From: Flavobacterium sp. WV_118_3
GTDB lineage: Bacteria > Bacteroidota > Bacteroidia > Flavobacteriales > Flavobacteriaceae
DNA length: 64,000 bases
NCBI RefSeq assembly: GCF_039778605.1
Contig: NZ_CP156060.1
Location: 3,438,001 to 3,502,000, forward strand
Reading direction: 5' to 3'
Shown: piece by piece, positions 8,637 through 19,500 of the stretch
Layout of the letters: each line of letters begins with the position of its first letter
How positions within the stretch are numbered: position 1 is the stretch's first letter
The notes under the pieces: generated by a model
The model's input: the letters and a program-made list of their open reading frames with translations, nothing else
Database searches by the model: none
What the model was told of the DNA's origin: nothing
Position numbers and translations under genes: made by a program

Positions 8637-8668
8637 AGCTTCTGTTTTGTTTTTAACAAACAGAAGCT
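8637..8668 (-). terminator. Strong hairpin terminator of bioB
   Basis: A perfect 11-bp stem: AGCTTCTGTTT (8637-8647) and AAACAGAAGCT (8658-8668) with a 10-base loop. Read on the minus strand it is followed by a run of Ts (the A-run at 8630-8637). Confidence 0.8.
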
Positions 8669-8719
8669 AAGTTACTAAAGCTTTATCTTTTTGTGAAATT
8701 ATTTTAAACTAAAATCAAC

Positions 8720-9826
8720 TTAGTTTTTAACAATTTCCTGGTTTTTGTTTTTATTGGAAGCTTCCAGATTTCGGTCGATAGTGTGTCCTGGTCGCGTCCA
8801 TTTTGGTTTTTCGCCCAGGCCCTGGAATTTAGAGTCTTCCGCTTCTACTGTTTCCGGTTGCATTAATTTGATAAATGGTTTTTGTGGTGTTAAACCAAGT
8901 TCCTGAAACATTTTCATGTCTTCGTTTACATCCGGGTTTGGTGTCGTTAATAACTTGTCTCCGGCAAAAATCGAATTCGCTCCGGCAAAGAAACACATCG
9001 CCTGACCTTCTCTGGACATTTGAGTTCTTCCGGCAGACAAACGCACTTGAGTTTCCGGCATAACGATACGGGTTGTGGCAACCATACGAATCATTTCCCA
9101 GATTTCAACCGGTTTTTCTTCTTCCATTGGTGTTCCTTCTACGGCTACCAATGCGTTAATTGGTACCGATTCCGGTTGTGGGTTTAAAGTCGATAAGGCT
9201 ACCAGCATTCCGGCTCTGTCTTCGATACTTTCTCCCATTCCGATAATACCACCGCTACAAACGGTTACATTGGTTTTTCGTACGTTTTCGATCGTTTGTA
9301 AACGGTCTTCGTATCCTCTTGTAGAAATCACCTCTTTGTAGTATTCTTCCGAAGTATCAAGGTTGTGGTTGTAGGCATAAAGTCCTGCTTCGGCCAAACG
9401 TTGCGCCTGATTTTCCGTAAGCATTCCTAATGTACAACAAACTTCCATATCCAGTTTGTTGATGGTACGAACCATTTCCAATACCTGATCAAATTCTGGT
9501 CCGTCTTTAACGTTTCGCCACGCCGCTCCCATACAAACACGGGAGGAACCGCTTGACTTTGCCCGTAACGCCTGCGCTTTTACCTGTTGTACCGACATCA
9601 GGTCGTTACCTTCAATATTGGTATGGTAGCGCGCTGCCTGCGGGCAGTATCCACAATCTTCCGGACATCCTCCGGTTTTAATCGACAGTAACGTGGATAC
9701 TTGTACGGTATTCTGGTCGTGATTGGTTCGGTGTATTGTGGCTGCTTCATAAAGCAGGTCCATTAACGGTTTATTGTATATGGCAATGATTTCTTCTTTT
9801 GTCCAATTGTGTCTTGTTGCACTCAT
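8720..9826 (-). CDS. bioB: Biotin synthase (BioB)
   Basis: A 368-residue radical SAM enzyme that inserts sulfur into dethiobiotin, the last step of the pathway. The [4Fe-4S]/SAM motif CxxxCxxC is GGCPEDCGYCPQ with Cys54, Cys58 and Cys61. Further family marks are RVCMGAAWRN (~96-105), EVCCTLGM (~128-135), YNHNLDTSEEYY (~152-163) and the [2Fe-2S] Arg/Cys region VRLSAGRTQM (~262-271). The C-terminal ~25 residues are charged and extended (ASNKNKNQE), common in Bacteroidota BioB. It is monocistronic, with a terminator downstream. Confidence 0.97.
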   Translation of the reverse strand: MSATRHNWTKEEIIAIYNKPLMDLLYEAATIHRTNHDQNTVQVSTLLSIKTGGCPEDCGYCPQAARYHTNIEGNDLMSVQQVKAQALRAKSSGSSRVCMGAAWRNVKDGPEFDQVLEMVRTINKLDMEVCCTLGMLTENQAQRLAEAGLYAYNHNLDTSEEYYKEVISTRGYEDRLQTIENVRKTNVTVCSGGIIGMGESIEDRAGMLVALSTLNPQPESVPINALVAVEGTPMEEEKPVEIWEMIRMVATTRIVMPETQVRLSAGRTQMSREGQAMCFFAGANSIFAGDKLLTTPNPDVNEDMKMFQELGLTPQKPFIKLMQPETVEAEDSKFQGLGEKPKWTRPGHTIDRNLEASNKNKNQEIVKN

Positions 9827-10394
9827 CCTTAAGCATTTTTTGATGTTTCAAAAATAGGGAATTTGAATTTAAGTAGAAAAATTTTGTTTGACTTCGGTTT
9901 TTGATGCAATTGGTGCATTTTTTTATTTTTTATGGTTTTTTTTGAGAACCTTAACTTTTGTAGGATTGACAAGGGTTTTAAGATAATTTTTGTAATTTTT
10001 TTTACGAGAAAACGTAAAATAGTCCTATAATTTTTACAGCATTCGCTTTTTTCTTTGAAATAAAATTTTACATTTGTGTGAAATTTAACAATTGAACTTA
10101 CGTAATACTACGTGGTTGCTGGGTTAATTTTTGGTAATTAATGTCTTAGTAGAGAAGATGTAAAGGTGCATTTTTATCGAGTTTAATAGATAAGAAGTAG
10201 AATTTTATTTAAAAAATACAAGTTTCATCCATGATGATGCTGTCAGATTAAGATTAAAAAAGAAAAAGAACAACATTTTAATTGCATGCGCCGAATTTTA
10301 CCAAAAAAAGCTATTCTAAAAGCACAAATTGTTTCGTTAAAATATGAAATGGTAAGAGCTGAGAATAAAACACCAGTTGATCTAAACAAAAAAT
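9827..10394. other. Long A/T-rich divergent intergenic region before the Rhs operon
   Basis: 568 bases with no convincing gene. It holds the bioB promoter. A TACATTTG at 10069-10076 (TAnnTTTG type) is the best candidate promoter of the Rhs operon and would leave a ~315-base 5' leader. A 40-codon reading frame at 10286-10408 (start MRRILPKKAIL, basic) ends 14 bases inside the following lipoprotein gene. It could be a leader peptide or chance; I see no ribosome-binding site or family for it. Confidence 0.4.
9849..9856 (-). promoter_or_regulatory. -7 promoter element of bioB
   Basis: On the minus strand TATTTTTG fits TAnnTTTG and lies 23 bases upstream of the bioB ATG. No clear TTG -33 partner is seen in the A/T-rich upstream sequence. 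Confidence 0.4.
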
Positions 10395-11000
10395 ATGCGA
10401 GTGTATAGAAAACTACTTTTTATATTTTTTGTTTTTTCATTATGCTCCTGTAAAAAAGAAAAGACAGCGACGGGTAGGGATGACTCAGAAATCCGTTCCC
10501 GTTATTTTCAGTTAGAGAAAATCGGCTGGAAGTCGCGCGAATATTCCCAAAAAGTAGACGATATCGATTTTACGGCTACCGAAGTGCCCATTCAATATTA
10601 CATTTTAAAAGATCAGGGAACGACCGATCTGTTTAAAGTGGATTCCCTATATGAAGCCAACAAACAGGAACGGGTTATTGAATTTACGTTCCGTCAGGAT
10701 GAGGAAAAAGATCTTTTGTCTGATCAATTTACCGGATTGCCTTATGCCGATGCGGTTAAGTACATGGCGTTTGCCATCGATAAAGATTTTGTTGTGGTTA
10801 CTTCCAAAAACGATACAATACCGTGTAATGGCGTTTCCTACGAACGCAATTATAAAATAGCACCTTTCCAGAAAATAGTATTGTTCTTTTCCGGAATTGA
10901 TCCGAATGAAAAAATCCAACTGATTTATAAAGACCAGTTATTCCGCAAAGGAACATTGAAGTTTAAGTTTAAAGACACATTTACAGAAATATTATTATGA
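10395..11000 (+). CDS. Lipoprotein heading the Rhs operon
   Basis: A 201-residue protein with a lipoprotein signal: basic start MRVYRKLL, hydrophobic core and lipobox ending FSLCSC (Cys19), followed by Lys-rich KKEK. The mature part is predicted mixed alpha/beta with no motif I recognise. Its stop overlaps the start of the 1863-residue protein by four bases (ATGA), which ties it to the Rhs operon. Small lipoproteins before this class of giant proteins may anchor or chaperone them at the outer membrane; that is inference. Confidence 0.8.
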   Translation: MRVYRKLLFIFFVFSLCSCKKEKTATGRDDSEIRSRYFQLEKIGWKSREYSQKVDDIDFTATEVPIQYYILKDQGTTDLFKVDSLYEANKQERVIEFTFRQDEEKDLLSDQFTGLPYADAVKYMAFAIDKDFVVVTSKNDTIPCNGVSYERNYKIAPFQKIVLFFSGIDPNEKIQLIYKDQLFRKGTLKFKFKDTFTEILL

Positions 11001-14000
11001 TCCAAAAAATCAGAACGAGTAAGGTTACAAAAGTCGTTGCTATTTATTTAGCAATGATGTTGTTTTTAGAAATGGTTCAGCCAATGGCAGTATATGCTTT
11101 AACCTCTGGACCTTCGCAACCGGAGTTTGAGTCGTTTACTCCTATCGGAACATCGGATATGGTCGATCTGGCCAGCGGTGATTTTAACTACAATATCCCG
11201 ATTATGGATGTTGGCGGTTATCCGTTAAACCTGGCATACAATTCCGGAGTTACCATGGATCAGGAAGCCTCATGGGTTGGTTTAGGCTGGGATTTGAACG
11301 TGGGACAGATTAATCGACAAATGCGCGGTTTGCCAGATGATTTCAAAGGGGATGAAATGCTCTATGAAAATAGCATGAAAGACAATGTGACCATCGGGTC
11401 GAATGCAAACCTTTTCTTAGCCGGATTTGGTATTGGCGAAATGGCCATTCCAAGTATCGGACTTGGGGTGAAGTACAACAACTACGATGGATTCGGATTT
11501 TCGGTCAACGGTGGTTTGAGTTATCAGATCAGTGATAACCTTTCTGTAGGAATGAATATGGAATCTTCGTCTTCCGAAGGTGTTTCCGTATCGCCAAGTG
11601 TGTCGTTCGATAAAAAGAAAACGGATAAAGATAAAAAGGATTATACGTTAACCGGAAGTGTCGGGGTAAGTTTAAACAGCCGAAAAGGACTGGAGTCGGC
11701 AATGATGTCGTATAAGTCAACAAAAAATAATACCAATCTTAAAAATATAAGAGATAAGCGTGATGTATTGTCAGGCTCTTTGTCGTTTGGAGATGTGTCT
11801 TTTACACCAACAAAACGCGTTGGAATGGTGTCGTCCAACTTTATGTTTGGGATGAATGTGGAAGCGGAGTTTTGGGGAGTGGAACCGGGAATGAAATTTT
11901 CCGGATACCGAACCAGTCAGGGAATTAAAAGCTCCGAAAAATATAAAACAGAAAGAGGCTATGGTTTTGAAAATAGCTATAGTGCCGGAAGTACTGATAT
12001 TTTAGATTTTAACAGAGAAAAAGACAGAACATTTAATAAAAATACAACATCACTACCAGTAACGAACAATACGTACGATTTGTATAGTATTCAAGGGCAA
12101 GGCGTATCAGGAATGTTCCGTCCGTATAAATCGCAGGTAGGATTTGTGTATGATAATTATGTACAAGACGATACCAACGGAGGAAGTTTAGGTCTTGAGT
12201 TCGGAGCCGGTGGAGGTGTTCACTTTGGTTTCGACGCAACGATCACAAAAGGAAATAGTGTAACAGGATTGTGGGTGAATAGTAATCCGGCTTTGGCACG
12301 ATTTAGAGAGAAGGTTAGCGGTAATAAAGTGGATTATGAAAAAGTATTTTTCAAAAATATCGGTGGAAACCATGTTGATAAAGAATTGAACTTATTCAAT
12401 ACGCAATTGGGAGCTTATGACCCGATCAAATTGGAAATCGGAGGAACTAAGTTTTCAAGAAATACTATTCTGAATTATTCCAGAAACGGTAGTTATATAC
12501 AGAACGCCAGCTATGTGAAAAGAGATGGACGTTTGAGCAGAAATCAGGTTATCCAAAAACTAACCCGTGCAGAAGCGAAGAAATTTGGATTTCAAACGCA
12601 ATTCAGTCCGTACTCATTAGCGGGAAAACACGATCATCATACCTCTGAGGTACGCATTATAAAAGAAGGTGGCGATCGCTATATCTTCGGACGTGCCGCG
12701 TATAACTCCATAAAAAAAGAAGCAACGTTTGACGTAGGAAGTAATCCGGGTGTAAACTGTTCCAAAGGATTGGTAAATTATAACCCGGGAAGCGATAACT
12801 CGGCCAATAACAGTAAAGACGGTGATCAGTATTTTAACCGTATTACGACGCCGGCTTATGCACACACCTATTTGTTGACCTCTGTTTTATCATCCGATTA
12901 TCAGGATTTAAATAACGATGGTCCTACTGATGACGATTTAGGAACCTATACCAAGTTTACCTATAATAATACACAACCGTATAAATGGCGTATTCCGTTT
13001 AAAGAGAATGTTGCCAACTATGACGAAGGGTTGCGTTCCAGTAAAAAGGATAATAAAGGAAACTATCAGTATGGTGAAAAAGAAATGCTTTATATCAAAA
13101 AAATTGAAACAAAAACACATGTTGCAATTTTTGAGATTTCACCACGTAAAGACGCCTATGGTGTAAAAGGTGAAAACGGAGGAATCGGACTGGATTCCAA
13201 ATCGTATAAACTGGATAAGATTTCATTGTATTCGAAACCGGAATACCTTGCCAATCCAACAGGAGCAACACCTATTAAAGTAGCCCATTTTGAATACGAC
13301 TATAGTTTGTGTCAGGGAGTTGAAAACCACGAAAACGCAAATATGTCAGGAGGCGCTTACGATGGTCAAAAAGGAAAACTAACACTTAAAAAAGTGTATT
13401 TCACCTATAAGAAATCCAATATGGGTAAATACACACCATATACCTTTAATTATGGGTATAATCCTTCTTACGATATGAAGGCCTATGATATATGGGGGAA
13501 TTACAAGCCGGTTGCGGCGAATGTAGGTTGCGGAACAAGCGATGCTTTATCGAATGCCGAATTCGGATATGTGGATCAGAAAGACAGAGCTGCTGCAGAT
13601 CAATATGCTTCTGCCTGGTTATTAAACAACGTTAGTTTGCCATCGGGCGGTAGAATAGAGTTGAATTATGAAGCCGACGATTATGGCCATGTTCAGGATC
13701 GCGATGTGATGGAAATGTTTAAAGTGGTGGGAGCCGGTCAGGCGCCATTAACATCCCTAAGTCAGTTAAACAATACAAAACTATATGAATCATTTAACCC
13801 TTCGCGTTATTTGTACATCAAATTAGACGACTCTAATTTTCAAGACTTCCATGAGCGTTATATCAAGCCAATACAAAATGACCCGATTTATTTTAGGTTT
13901 TTAGTGAATATGGCGCCAAATGATAATGCCAAATACGATTATGTGACGGGTTATCTAAACGTGGTCAAAAATCAAACGTATAACTTTATTCAGGACGGCA

Positions 14001-16588
14001 ACGGTGACAGTTATGCGTCTATTAAAATTGAAATGGTAAACCAGGGAGACGGTGGTAATCCGGAAGTGAACCCGATATCAAAAGCGGGTTGGTATTTCGG
14101 AAGACAAAACCTAAACCGTGTGGTTTATAGTATGAATAATGAAGAGGATACCAACAATCTTGAAGGGGTTGTGATGGAACTTATTGGCTGGCTTCCGACG
14201 TTATTGGATATTTTCAAAAGTCCAAACGGAAAATTAAAAGAAAAAGGAATTGCCAGCAAATTTATCTCCGGAAAATCATGGATTCGTTTAATGCAGCCGA
14301 ACCGTGAAAAAATCGGTGGCGGTAGTCGTGTAAAAGAAGTAAAAATGCATGACGAATGGCAGATCATGACCGATAACCCAAGTGATGAACTATACAAACA
14401 ACATTACGGACAGATATATAGCTATAAAACGGAACAGGGAAAAACATCGGGAGTAGCTAGCTATGAGCCGATTGGTTCTAAAGAAAATCCGTTTGTAGAA
14501 CCGTTTTATGATAAAACCAGCAAAAGTTTATTGTTAGGGCCTGAAACGGAAAACTATATCGAAAAACCTTTTGGAGAATCGTTTTTCCCATCACCGAAAA
14601 TTACCTATAGTCGGGTAGTGGTTAAAAACCTTGAAAGAGGGAAAATATTAGGCCCACGGGATCCGGGTGTGGTAAAACGACACGCTACAGGACATGTGGT
14701 AACTGAATTCTATACGACTTACGATTTCCCAACTGTGGTTAACTATACGCCTATGTCATCAAAATATGATAAATCGGATATTCTGGCGAGTTTGTTAAAA
14801 ATTAATGTTAGGGATCATTTAACACTGTCACAGGGATACTCGATCCATACCAATGATATGGACGGTAAAACCAAAAGCGAACGTATTTATGCCGAAGGAC
14901 AAGTGGCATTTATTTCCGGAGTGGATTATAAATACCGGGAAAATCCAAATGCCCCTAAAAGTCAGGGAAAACTAAATAATGAGGTCACAACCATTGACGG
15001 TGCCGGAAATATCAGTACAAAACTGGTAGGAGTGGATTACGATGTGATCAACGACTTTAGAGAAAGTAAATCGGTAACACAAACGGCCGGTATTCACTTT
15101 AATACTGCCGGTATTCCGTTGTTTATGGTTTTCGTAATCATACCGGTTCCGCTACCGAGTTATTCGAAACACGAAAATCAGATCCGAACCGCTGTAACGA
15201 CAAAAGTGATTCATAGTAGTGGTATCCTGTCGGAAAAAATTGCGTATGATGTCGGCTCTAAAGTATCCACCAAAAATAATGCGTGGGATGCCGATACCGG
15301 ACAAGTATTGCTAACGGAAACAACCAATGAATATAACGATAATTACTACAGCTTTAATTTCCCGGCATACTGGTCGTATAAAGGAATGGGACAGGTAGCG
15401 AAAAATATCGGATTGGAATGTGCGATTTCCAATATAAATAACACCGATAAATATAAAATGGATGGTGGTTATAATGCAGCCAAATATTTAATGGATGGTG
15501 ATGAAGTGTGGGTTGATGGAATCAATCGATCGGAACAAGATCAAACATTTTTCGCCTGGGTAGTTAAAAATAAAGAAATCGGAAATGAATTTATGATGAT
15601 TGATCGTAATGGTTTGCGTATCACCAGAGATAATATCATTAATGGTAGTATGAAGATAATCCGATCCGGATATCGAAATATGCTGGAAGCCTCTATGGCA
15701 GCTGTAACCTCTGTTAAAAATCCGCTTTATAATTATAACTGGAACAATCAGATGGTATCGATGAAGTCGAACATCGGAAACAATCCGTTTTTCTCATCAA
15801 CATTTAATGATTACAGAATCGTAAATGCATCGGCAGTAGAATACAATAATATCTGGGCAGCGCAATGTGAATGTGATTTGCCAAAGATGACCTACGAAAA
15901 CGGAAATCTGGTTTTTGAATATGAAAAAGACAATAATACCAGTGACCCGGATGATATCGCCGCAAACTCGTACAATCCATATGTGTATAATGTTTTAGGA
16001 AACTGGAGAGCCAACAAATCGTATGCGTATTTAACAGGAAGAAATTTTACGGATAACACGAATGATCTGAACCCTACACTACGAAAAATAGGTTTCTTTA
16101 ACAATTTTGAGTCGTTCTATGTTTATAATGCTTTTACCGGGAGATGGGAGAAGAATGCGCAGTATTCCAACTTTGGTAAATGGACTTTTGCATCAGAAAT
16201 AACACAGTTTAGCCCATACGGTCAGGAAGTGGAAAACAAAGATGCGTTAAACCGTTATTCATCGGCCTTCTTTGGCTATAATAACCGTTTCCCAATCGCA
16301 GTGGCATCCAATTCAAAATATAAAGAAATGGCGTTTGACGGTTTTGAAGATTATGATTTCTCTACCTGTCTGACTTCAGCGCACTTTAATTTCCAGGGAC
16401 TTCTAAAACCAAATGAGATAACCGTTTCGTCGAAACAATCGCATACCGGTAGAAAGAGTTTAAAAGTGGAGGCTGGAAAAAGTGCCCTGCTTAAAAAACA
16501 AGTCGTTTCCTGTATTGAGGTGCCAAGTAATACAGTGACGAAAGTGAAACCAGTAGTAAAAGTATTAGCTAAAGACATTAAAAAATAA
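10997..16588 (+). CDS. Giant Rhs-operon protein with SpvB/TcB-like N-terminal segment
   Basis: A 1863-residue exported protein. Residues ~12-35 are a long hydrophobic signal (KVVAIYLAMMLFLEMVQP). Residues ~38-120 carry a conserved segment, GTSDMVDLASGDFNYNIPIM then GVTMDQEASWVGLGWDLN. It recalls the start of SpvB/TcB-like and Rhs shell proteins, where a beta-barrel repeat begins with a Gly-Trp turn. The rest is beta-strand rich with many Tyr/Asn/Gly and no YD-repeat signature. No catalytic motif and no sorting domain is visible at the C-terminus (ends with Val/Lys-rich tail). Start overlaps the lipoprotein stop; the next gene follows after eight bases. I infer it is a structural partner of the 3607-residue Rhs protein, since similar pairs occur together in Bacteroidota. 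Confidence 0.75.
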   Translation: MIQKIRTSKVTKVVAIYLAMMLFLEMVQPMAVYALTSGPSQPEFESFTPIGTSDMVDLASGDFNYNIPIMDVGGYPLNLAYNSGVTMDQEASWVGLGWDLNVGQINRQMRGLPDDFKGDEMLYENSMKDNVTIGSNANLFLAGFGIGEMAIPSIGLGVKYNNYDGFGFSVNGGLSYQISDNLSVGMNMESSSSEGVSVSPSVSFDKKKTDKDKKDYTLTGSVGVSLNSRKGLESAMMSYKSTKNNTNLKNIRDKRDVLSGSLSFGDVSFTPTKRVGMVSSNFMFGMNVEAEFWGVEPGMKFSGYRTSQGIKSSEKYKTERGYGFENSYSAGSTDILDFNREKDRTFNKNTTSLPVTNNTYDLYSIQGQGVSGMFRPYKSQVGFVYDNYVQDDTNGGSLGLEFGAGGGVHFGFDATITKGNSVTGLWVNSNPALARFREKVSGNKVDYEKVFFKNIGGNHVDKELNLFNTQLGAYDPIKLEIGGTKFSRNTILNYSRNGSYIQNASYVKRDGRLSRNQVIQKLTRAEAKKFGFQTQFSPYSLAGKHDHHTSEVRIIKEGGDRYIFGRAAYNSIKKEATFDVGSNPGVNCSKGLVNYNPGSDNSANNSKDGDQYFNRITTPAYAHTYLLTSVLSSDYQDLNNDGPTDDDLGTYTKFTYNNTQPYKWRIPFKENVANYDEGLRSSKKDNKGNYQYGEKEMLYIKKIETKTHVAIFEISPRKDAYGVKGENGGIGLDSKSYKLDKISLYSKPEYLANPTGATPIKVAHFEYDYSLCQGVENHENANMSGGAYDGQKGKLTLKKVYFTYKKSNMGKYTPYTFNYGYNPSYDMKAYDIWGNYKPVAANVGCGTSDALSNAEFGYVDQKDRAAADQYASAWLLNNVSLPSGGRIELNYEADDYGHVQDRDVMEMFKVVGAGQAPLTSLSQLNNTKLYESFNPSRYLYIKLDDSNFQDFHERYIKPIQNDPIYFRFLVNMAPNDNAKYDYVTGYLNVVKNQTYNFIQDGNGDSYASIKIEMVNQGDGGNPEVNPISKAGWYFGRQNLNRVVYSMNNEEDTNNLEGVVMELIGWLPTLLDIFKSPNGKLKEKGIASKFISGKSWIRLMQPNREKIGGGSRVKEVKMHDEWQIMTDNPSDELYKQHYGQIYSYKTEQGKTSGVASYEPIGSKENPFVEPFYDKTSKSLLLGPETENYIEKPFGESFFPSPKITYSRVVVKNLERGKILGPRDPGVVKRHATGHVVTEFYTTYDFPTVVNYTPMSSKYDKSDILASLLKINVRDHLTLSQGYSIHTNDMDGKTKSERIYAEGQVAFISGVDYKYRENPNAPKSQGKLNNEVTTIDGAGNISTKLVGVDYDVINDFRESKSVTQTAGIHFNTAGIPLFMVFVIIPVPLPSYSKHENQIRTAVTTKVIHSSGILSEKIAYDVGSKVSTKNNAWDADTGQVLLTETTNEYNDNYYSFNFPAYWSYKGMGQVAKNIGLECAISNINNTDKYKMDGGYNAAKYLMDGDEVWVDGINRSEQDQTFFAWVVKNKEIGNEFMMIDRNGLRITRDNIINGSMKIIRSGYRNMLEASMAAVTSVKNPLYNYNWNNQMVSMKSNIGNNPFFSSTFNDYRIVNASAVEYNNIWAAQCECDLPKMTYENGNLVFEYEKDNNTSDPDDIAANSYNPYVYNVLGNWRANKSYAYLTGRNFTDNTNDLNPTLRKIGFFNNFESFYVYNAFTGRWEKNAQYSNFGKWTFASEITQFSPYGQEVENKDALNRYSSAFFGYNNRFPIAVASNSKYKEMAFDGFEDYDFSTCLTSAHFNFQGLLKPNEITVSSKQSHTGRKSLKVEAGKSALLKKQVVSCIEVPSNTVTKVKPVVKVLAKDIKK

Positions 16589-16596
16589 TAGTAGAG

Positions 16597-19500
16597 ATGA
16601 TTCGTATAAAATTGAAAAATTTAGTTTTAATAGTGTTTTTACTATTGTCTGGCATGACTGTTTTGGCTCAGGTTTCTCCGGAAGAAAAACAGGCACTGAT
16701 TGATATCTATAACAGTACTAATGGTAAGCAATGGAAAAACAATAAAGGCTGGGATGTTACCAATCCTAAAGCCGTTGTGACTTCCTGGGATGCTGCAAAG
16801 AAAACAGGGTGGTATGGTATTACCGTTAAAGACGGCCATGTTACCGATATTGTTTTAAGCGATAATAATCTTGTTGGAGAATTAAAAGCCGATCCGGACG
16901 CATTTCAGGCGTTGACTCGTTTTTTGATCAATGGGAATAACGTAACCGGCGAACTAGCCGAGGATCTATTGGAACCATTGGGAGAGCTGCCTAAATATAT
17001 GGACGAAGCTCCAAAGGTGGCAAAAGAAACAGCGGTTAAGCGTGTTGCTGATGCAAAGGTGGAAAAAGTAGTGGTTGCAGATAATGCAACGGCTGTAACA
17101 ACCGAAAGAAAACGTTGGGAATCGTGTACCAGAGATAATCCCAATTCACCGATAGTGAAAAATATATTCCTGAAGTTTATAAAATACCTGGTTAACGCCA
17201 AGAATAGTGGTGTGCCGGATTATCAGATTGAAGGAAGTAACCCGCCGGAGTTTAATGCATTAAAACCGTTTATCACCGACCCGAATCCTAAGATTACGCA
17301 CTTTGTTACCGATATTGATCCTTCGAATAATACTCTGAGGGAAATGCGTTTCTCTTTTACCGGGGATCACGGGGAACACGATGTGTGGCTTTCCGGTATT
17401 TTTTCGGATATCGCCAACGTTAACTTTGATATTGATTTAAGTAGCTATACTGATTACGATCATTATATGGATTTGCAAGGGGAGTATTCGGATATTTATC
17501 CGGGGTATAAAATCCATTTAAAGCGATTTGATATCATGCACGTCAATTTCTGCCCGGATAGATTGCCTGTGTGTGGCGATAAAAACCGAATGGTACTGTC
17601 TGGACCTTCCGGACTACCGACAATATGTGCCGGACAATTTGTTATGGCTACCTTTTATCCTGCTATGGCTAGTGCCGATTATAATTTTACGGTTGTAAAT
17701 TCAGCAACGGGTGCTACTGTATATACCGGTACGTTTAGTGGGGCCAACAATGTGTATATCAATGCGCTGGAAGCAGGTTCTTATACATTGTATATGGATG
17801 TTATGAATTATGACAGTGGCTGTACCTTTTCGGAGGAACAAAATTTTACGGTTCAAAATTGTGCTAGCTTCTGTGCTTCCAATAATCCCAATACCGTAAT
17901 TGTAAAATATTTATATCTTAATTTAATAAACCATTTGGTTACCAAAATGGTGACCGACGGTATGATCCCGGATGGATATTTTCCACCGCAATTGAGTGCA
18001 TTAGCACCGTATATCTCCGATCCGAATCCGAAAATTTACAACGCACATTTTGCAAATCACGGCGAGTATTTCCGTTTTTCATTTGCAAATCATGGATCCG
18101 ATTATGATGTTTCGCTACGATTCACGCCAAATACCACTGTAATCGGTATCGATTTGTCCGGATATTCATCACCCAATTTAGTCTCGACGATTCCGGTACT
18201 CTTAAATTCAAATGCGATGGAGCCGAATCATACGGTGAAACATATTGATTTTTGTCCGGCAACACCAGTATATTGTACGACAACAAATCCAAATGCTCCG
18301 GTAATTAAAACCTTGTTTCTTAATTTGATCAATAAATTAAGAACACAACCTATCGGAGGGGTGCCTAATGGATATACCTGTACCGAGTTAACGGCTTTGG
18401 CACCCTATATTTCGGATGCAAATCCTAAAATTTACAACTTTATGAATTCGGGAGGATCGATGTCATTCTCCTTCAATCCACACGGATCACAATTTGATGT
18501 GATAGTACCTCTTTTAAGTAACCTGAGTATTACGAATGTGGAGTTCAATAATTTCGTTGCTCCGGATATGCAGGCGACATTTAAAACGACTTTCAGTAAC
18601 GGTTCCGTAAATAATACGGTTGGAAAGGTTAAGCATATCAATTTATGTCCGGACGAACTGTACTGTGTGTCGCACGTGGCAATCGTAGTGGACGAATCCG
18701 GATCGCTTGATGATACTGAAATCCGAAAAATCAGAAAACAACTAAAAGCATTTGTACAGCAACAAGCCGATACGAATGATAATTTAGGAACCAATATCTA
18801 TATTTCCCTGATCGGTATGTCCGACAGTGATACCTACAACAGAGCCGATGCCATCATGCAGGTTAAAATTACAAACGGTTCGACTTTAAATCAATTTAAT
18901 AACTGGATTAACAGTTTTGGTGCCCGATACGGTCAAACAGGTATCAGTCATGGTTCCGATTACTGGAAAAGTGCTTTGGACAAAGCATTAAGCACCTCGA
19001 TGAAACCTAAAGGGGTTATTATGATCACCGATGGTTGTCAGACGTCCAATGTTACGAATTTGGTTAACACGATGAAATTATTTGATAATTATAGAAATCC
19101 AGCGAATCCAACAACTTCATTAAACCCAAATGCTCCGCATTTATATGTACTGGGAATCGAAAATGGTTTCTATGTGGATTCGGAAACGGTAGTAAGTCAG
19201 CGAATGGCGCAAAACCAGGATCCTAATCTAAATCCAGCTTTGGTAGCTCCTGCTTTGGGAACTAACGATTTCGCCCGAATTGCTCCGGTGGAACATACCG
19301 ATGTAATTCAAACACAAGCCGAATCACGTCTTAGAAAATCATTAAAATTCTTATTGGGTTATCCGGCAGATCAATTCCCGGTAGCGAGTATCGATTATTT
19401 TAAACCGGCCGATTATTATGGTCATGATAACTTTAATATCCTGGGTTCGGACGATCGTTACCTTTCGGAAAAATTGGTAGACAGTCAGATTTCTTGTGGT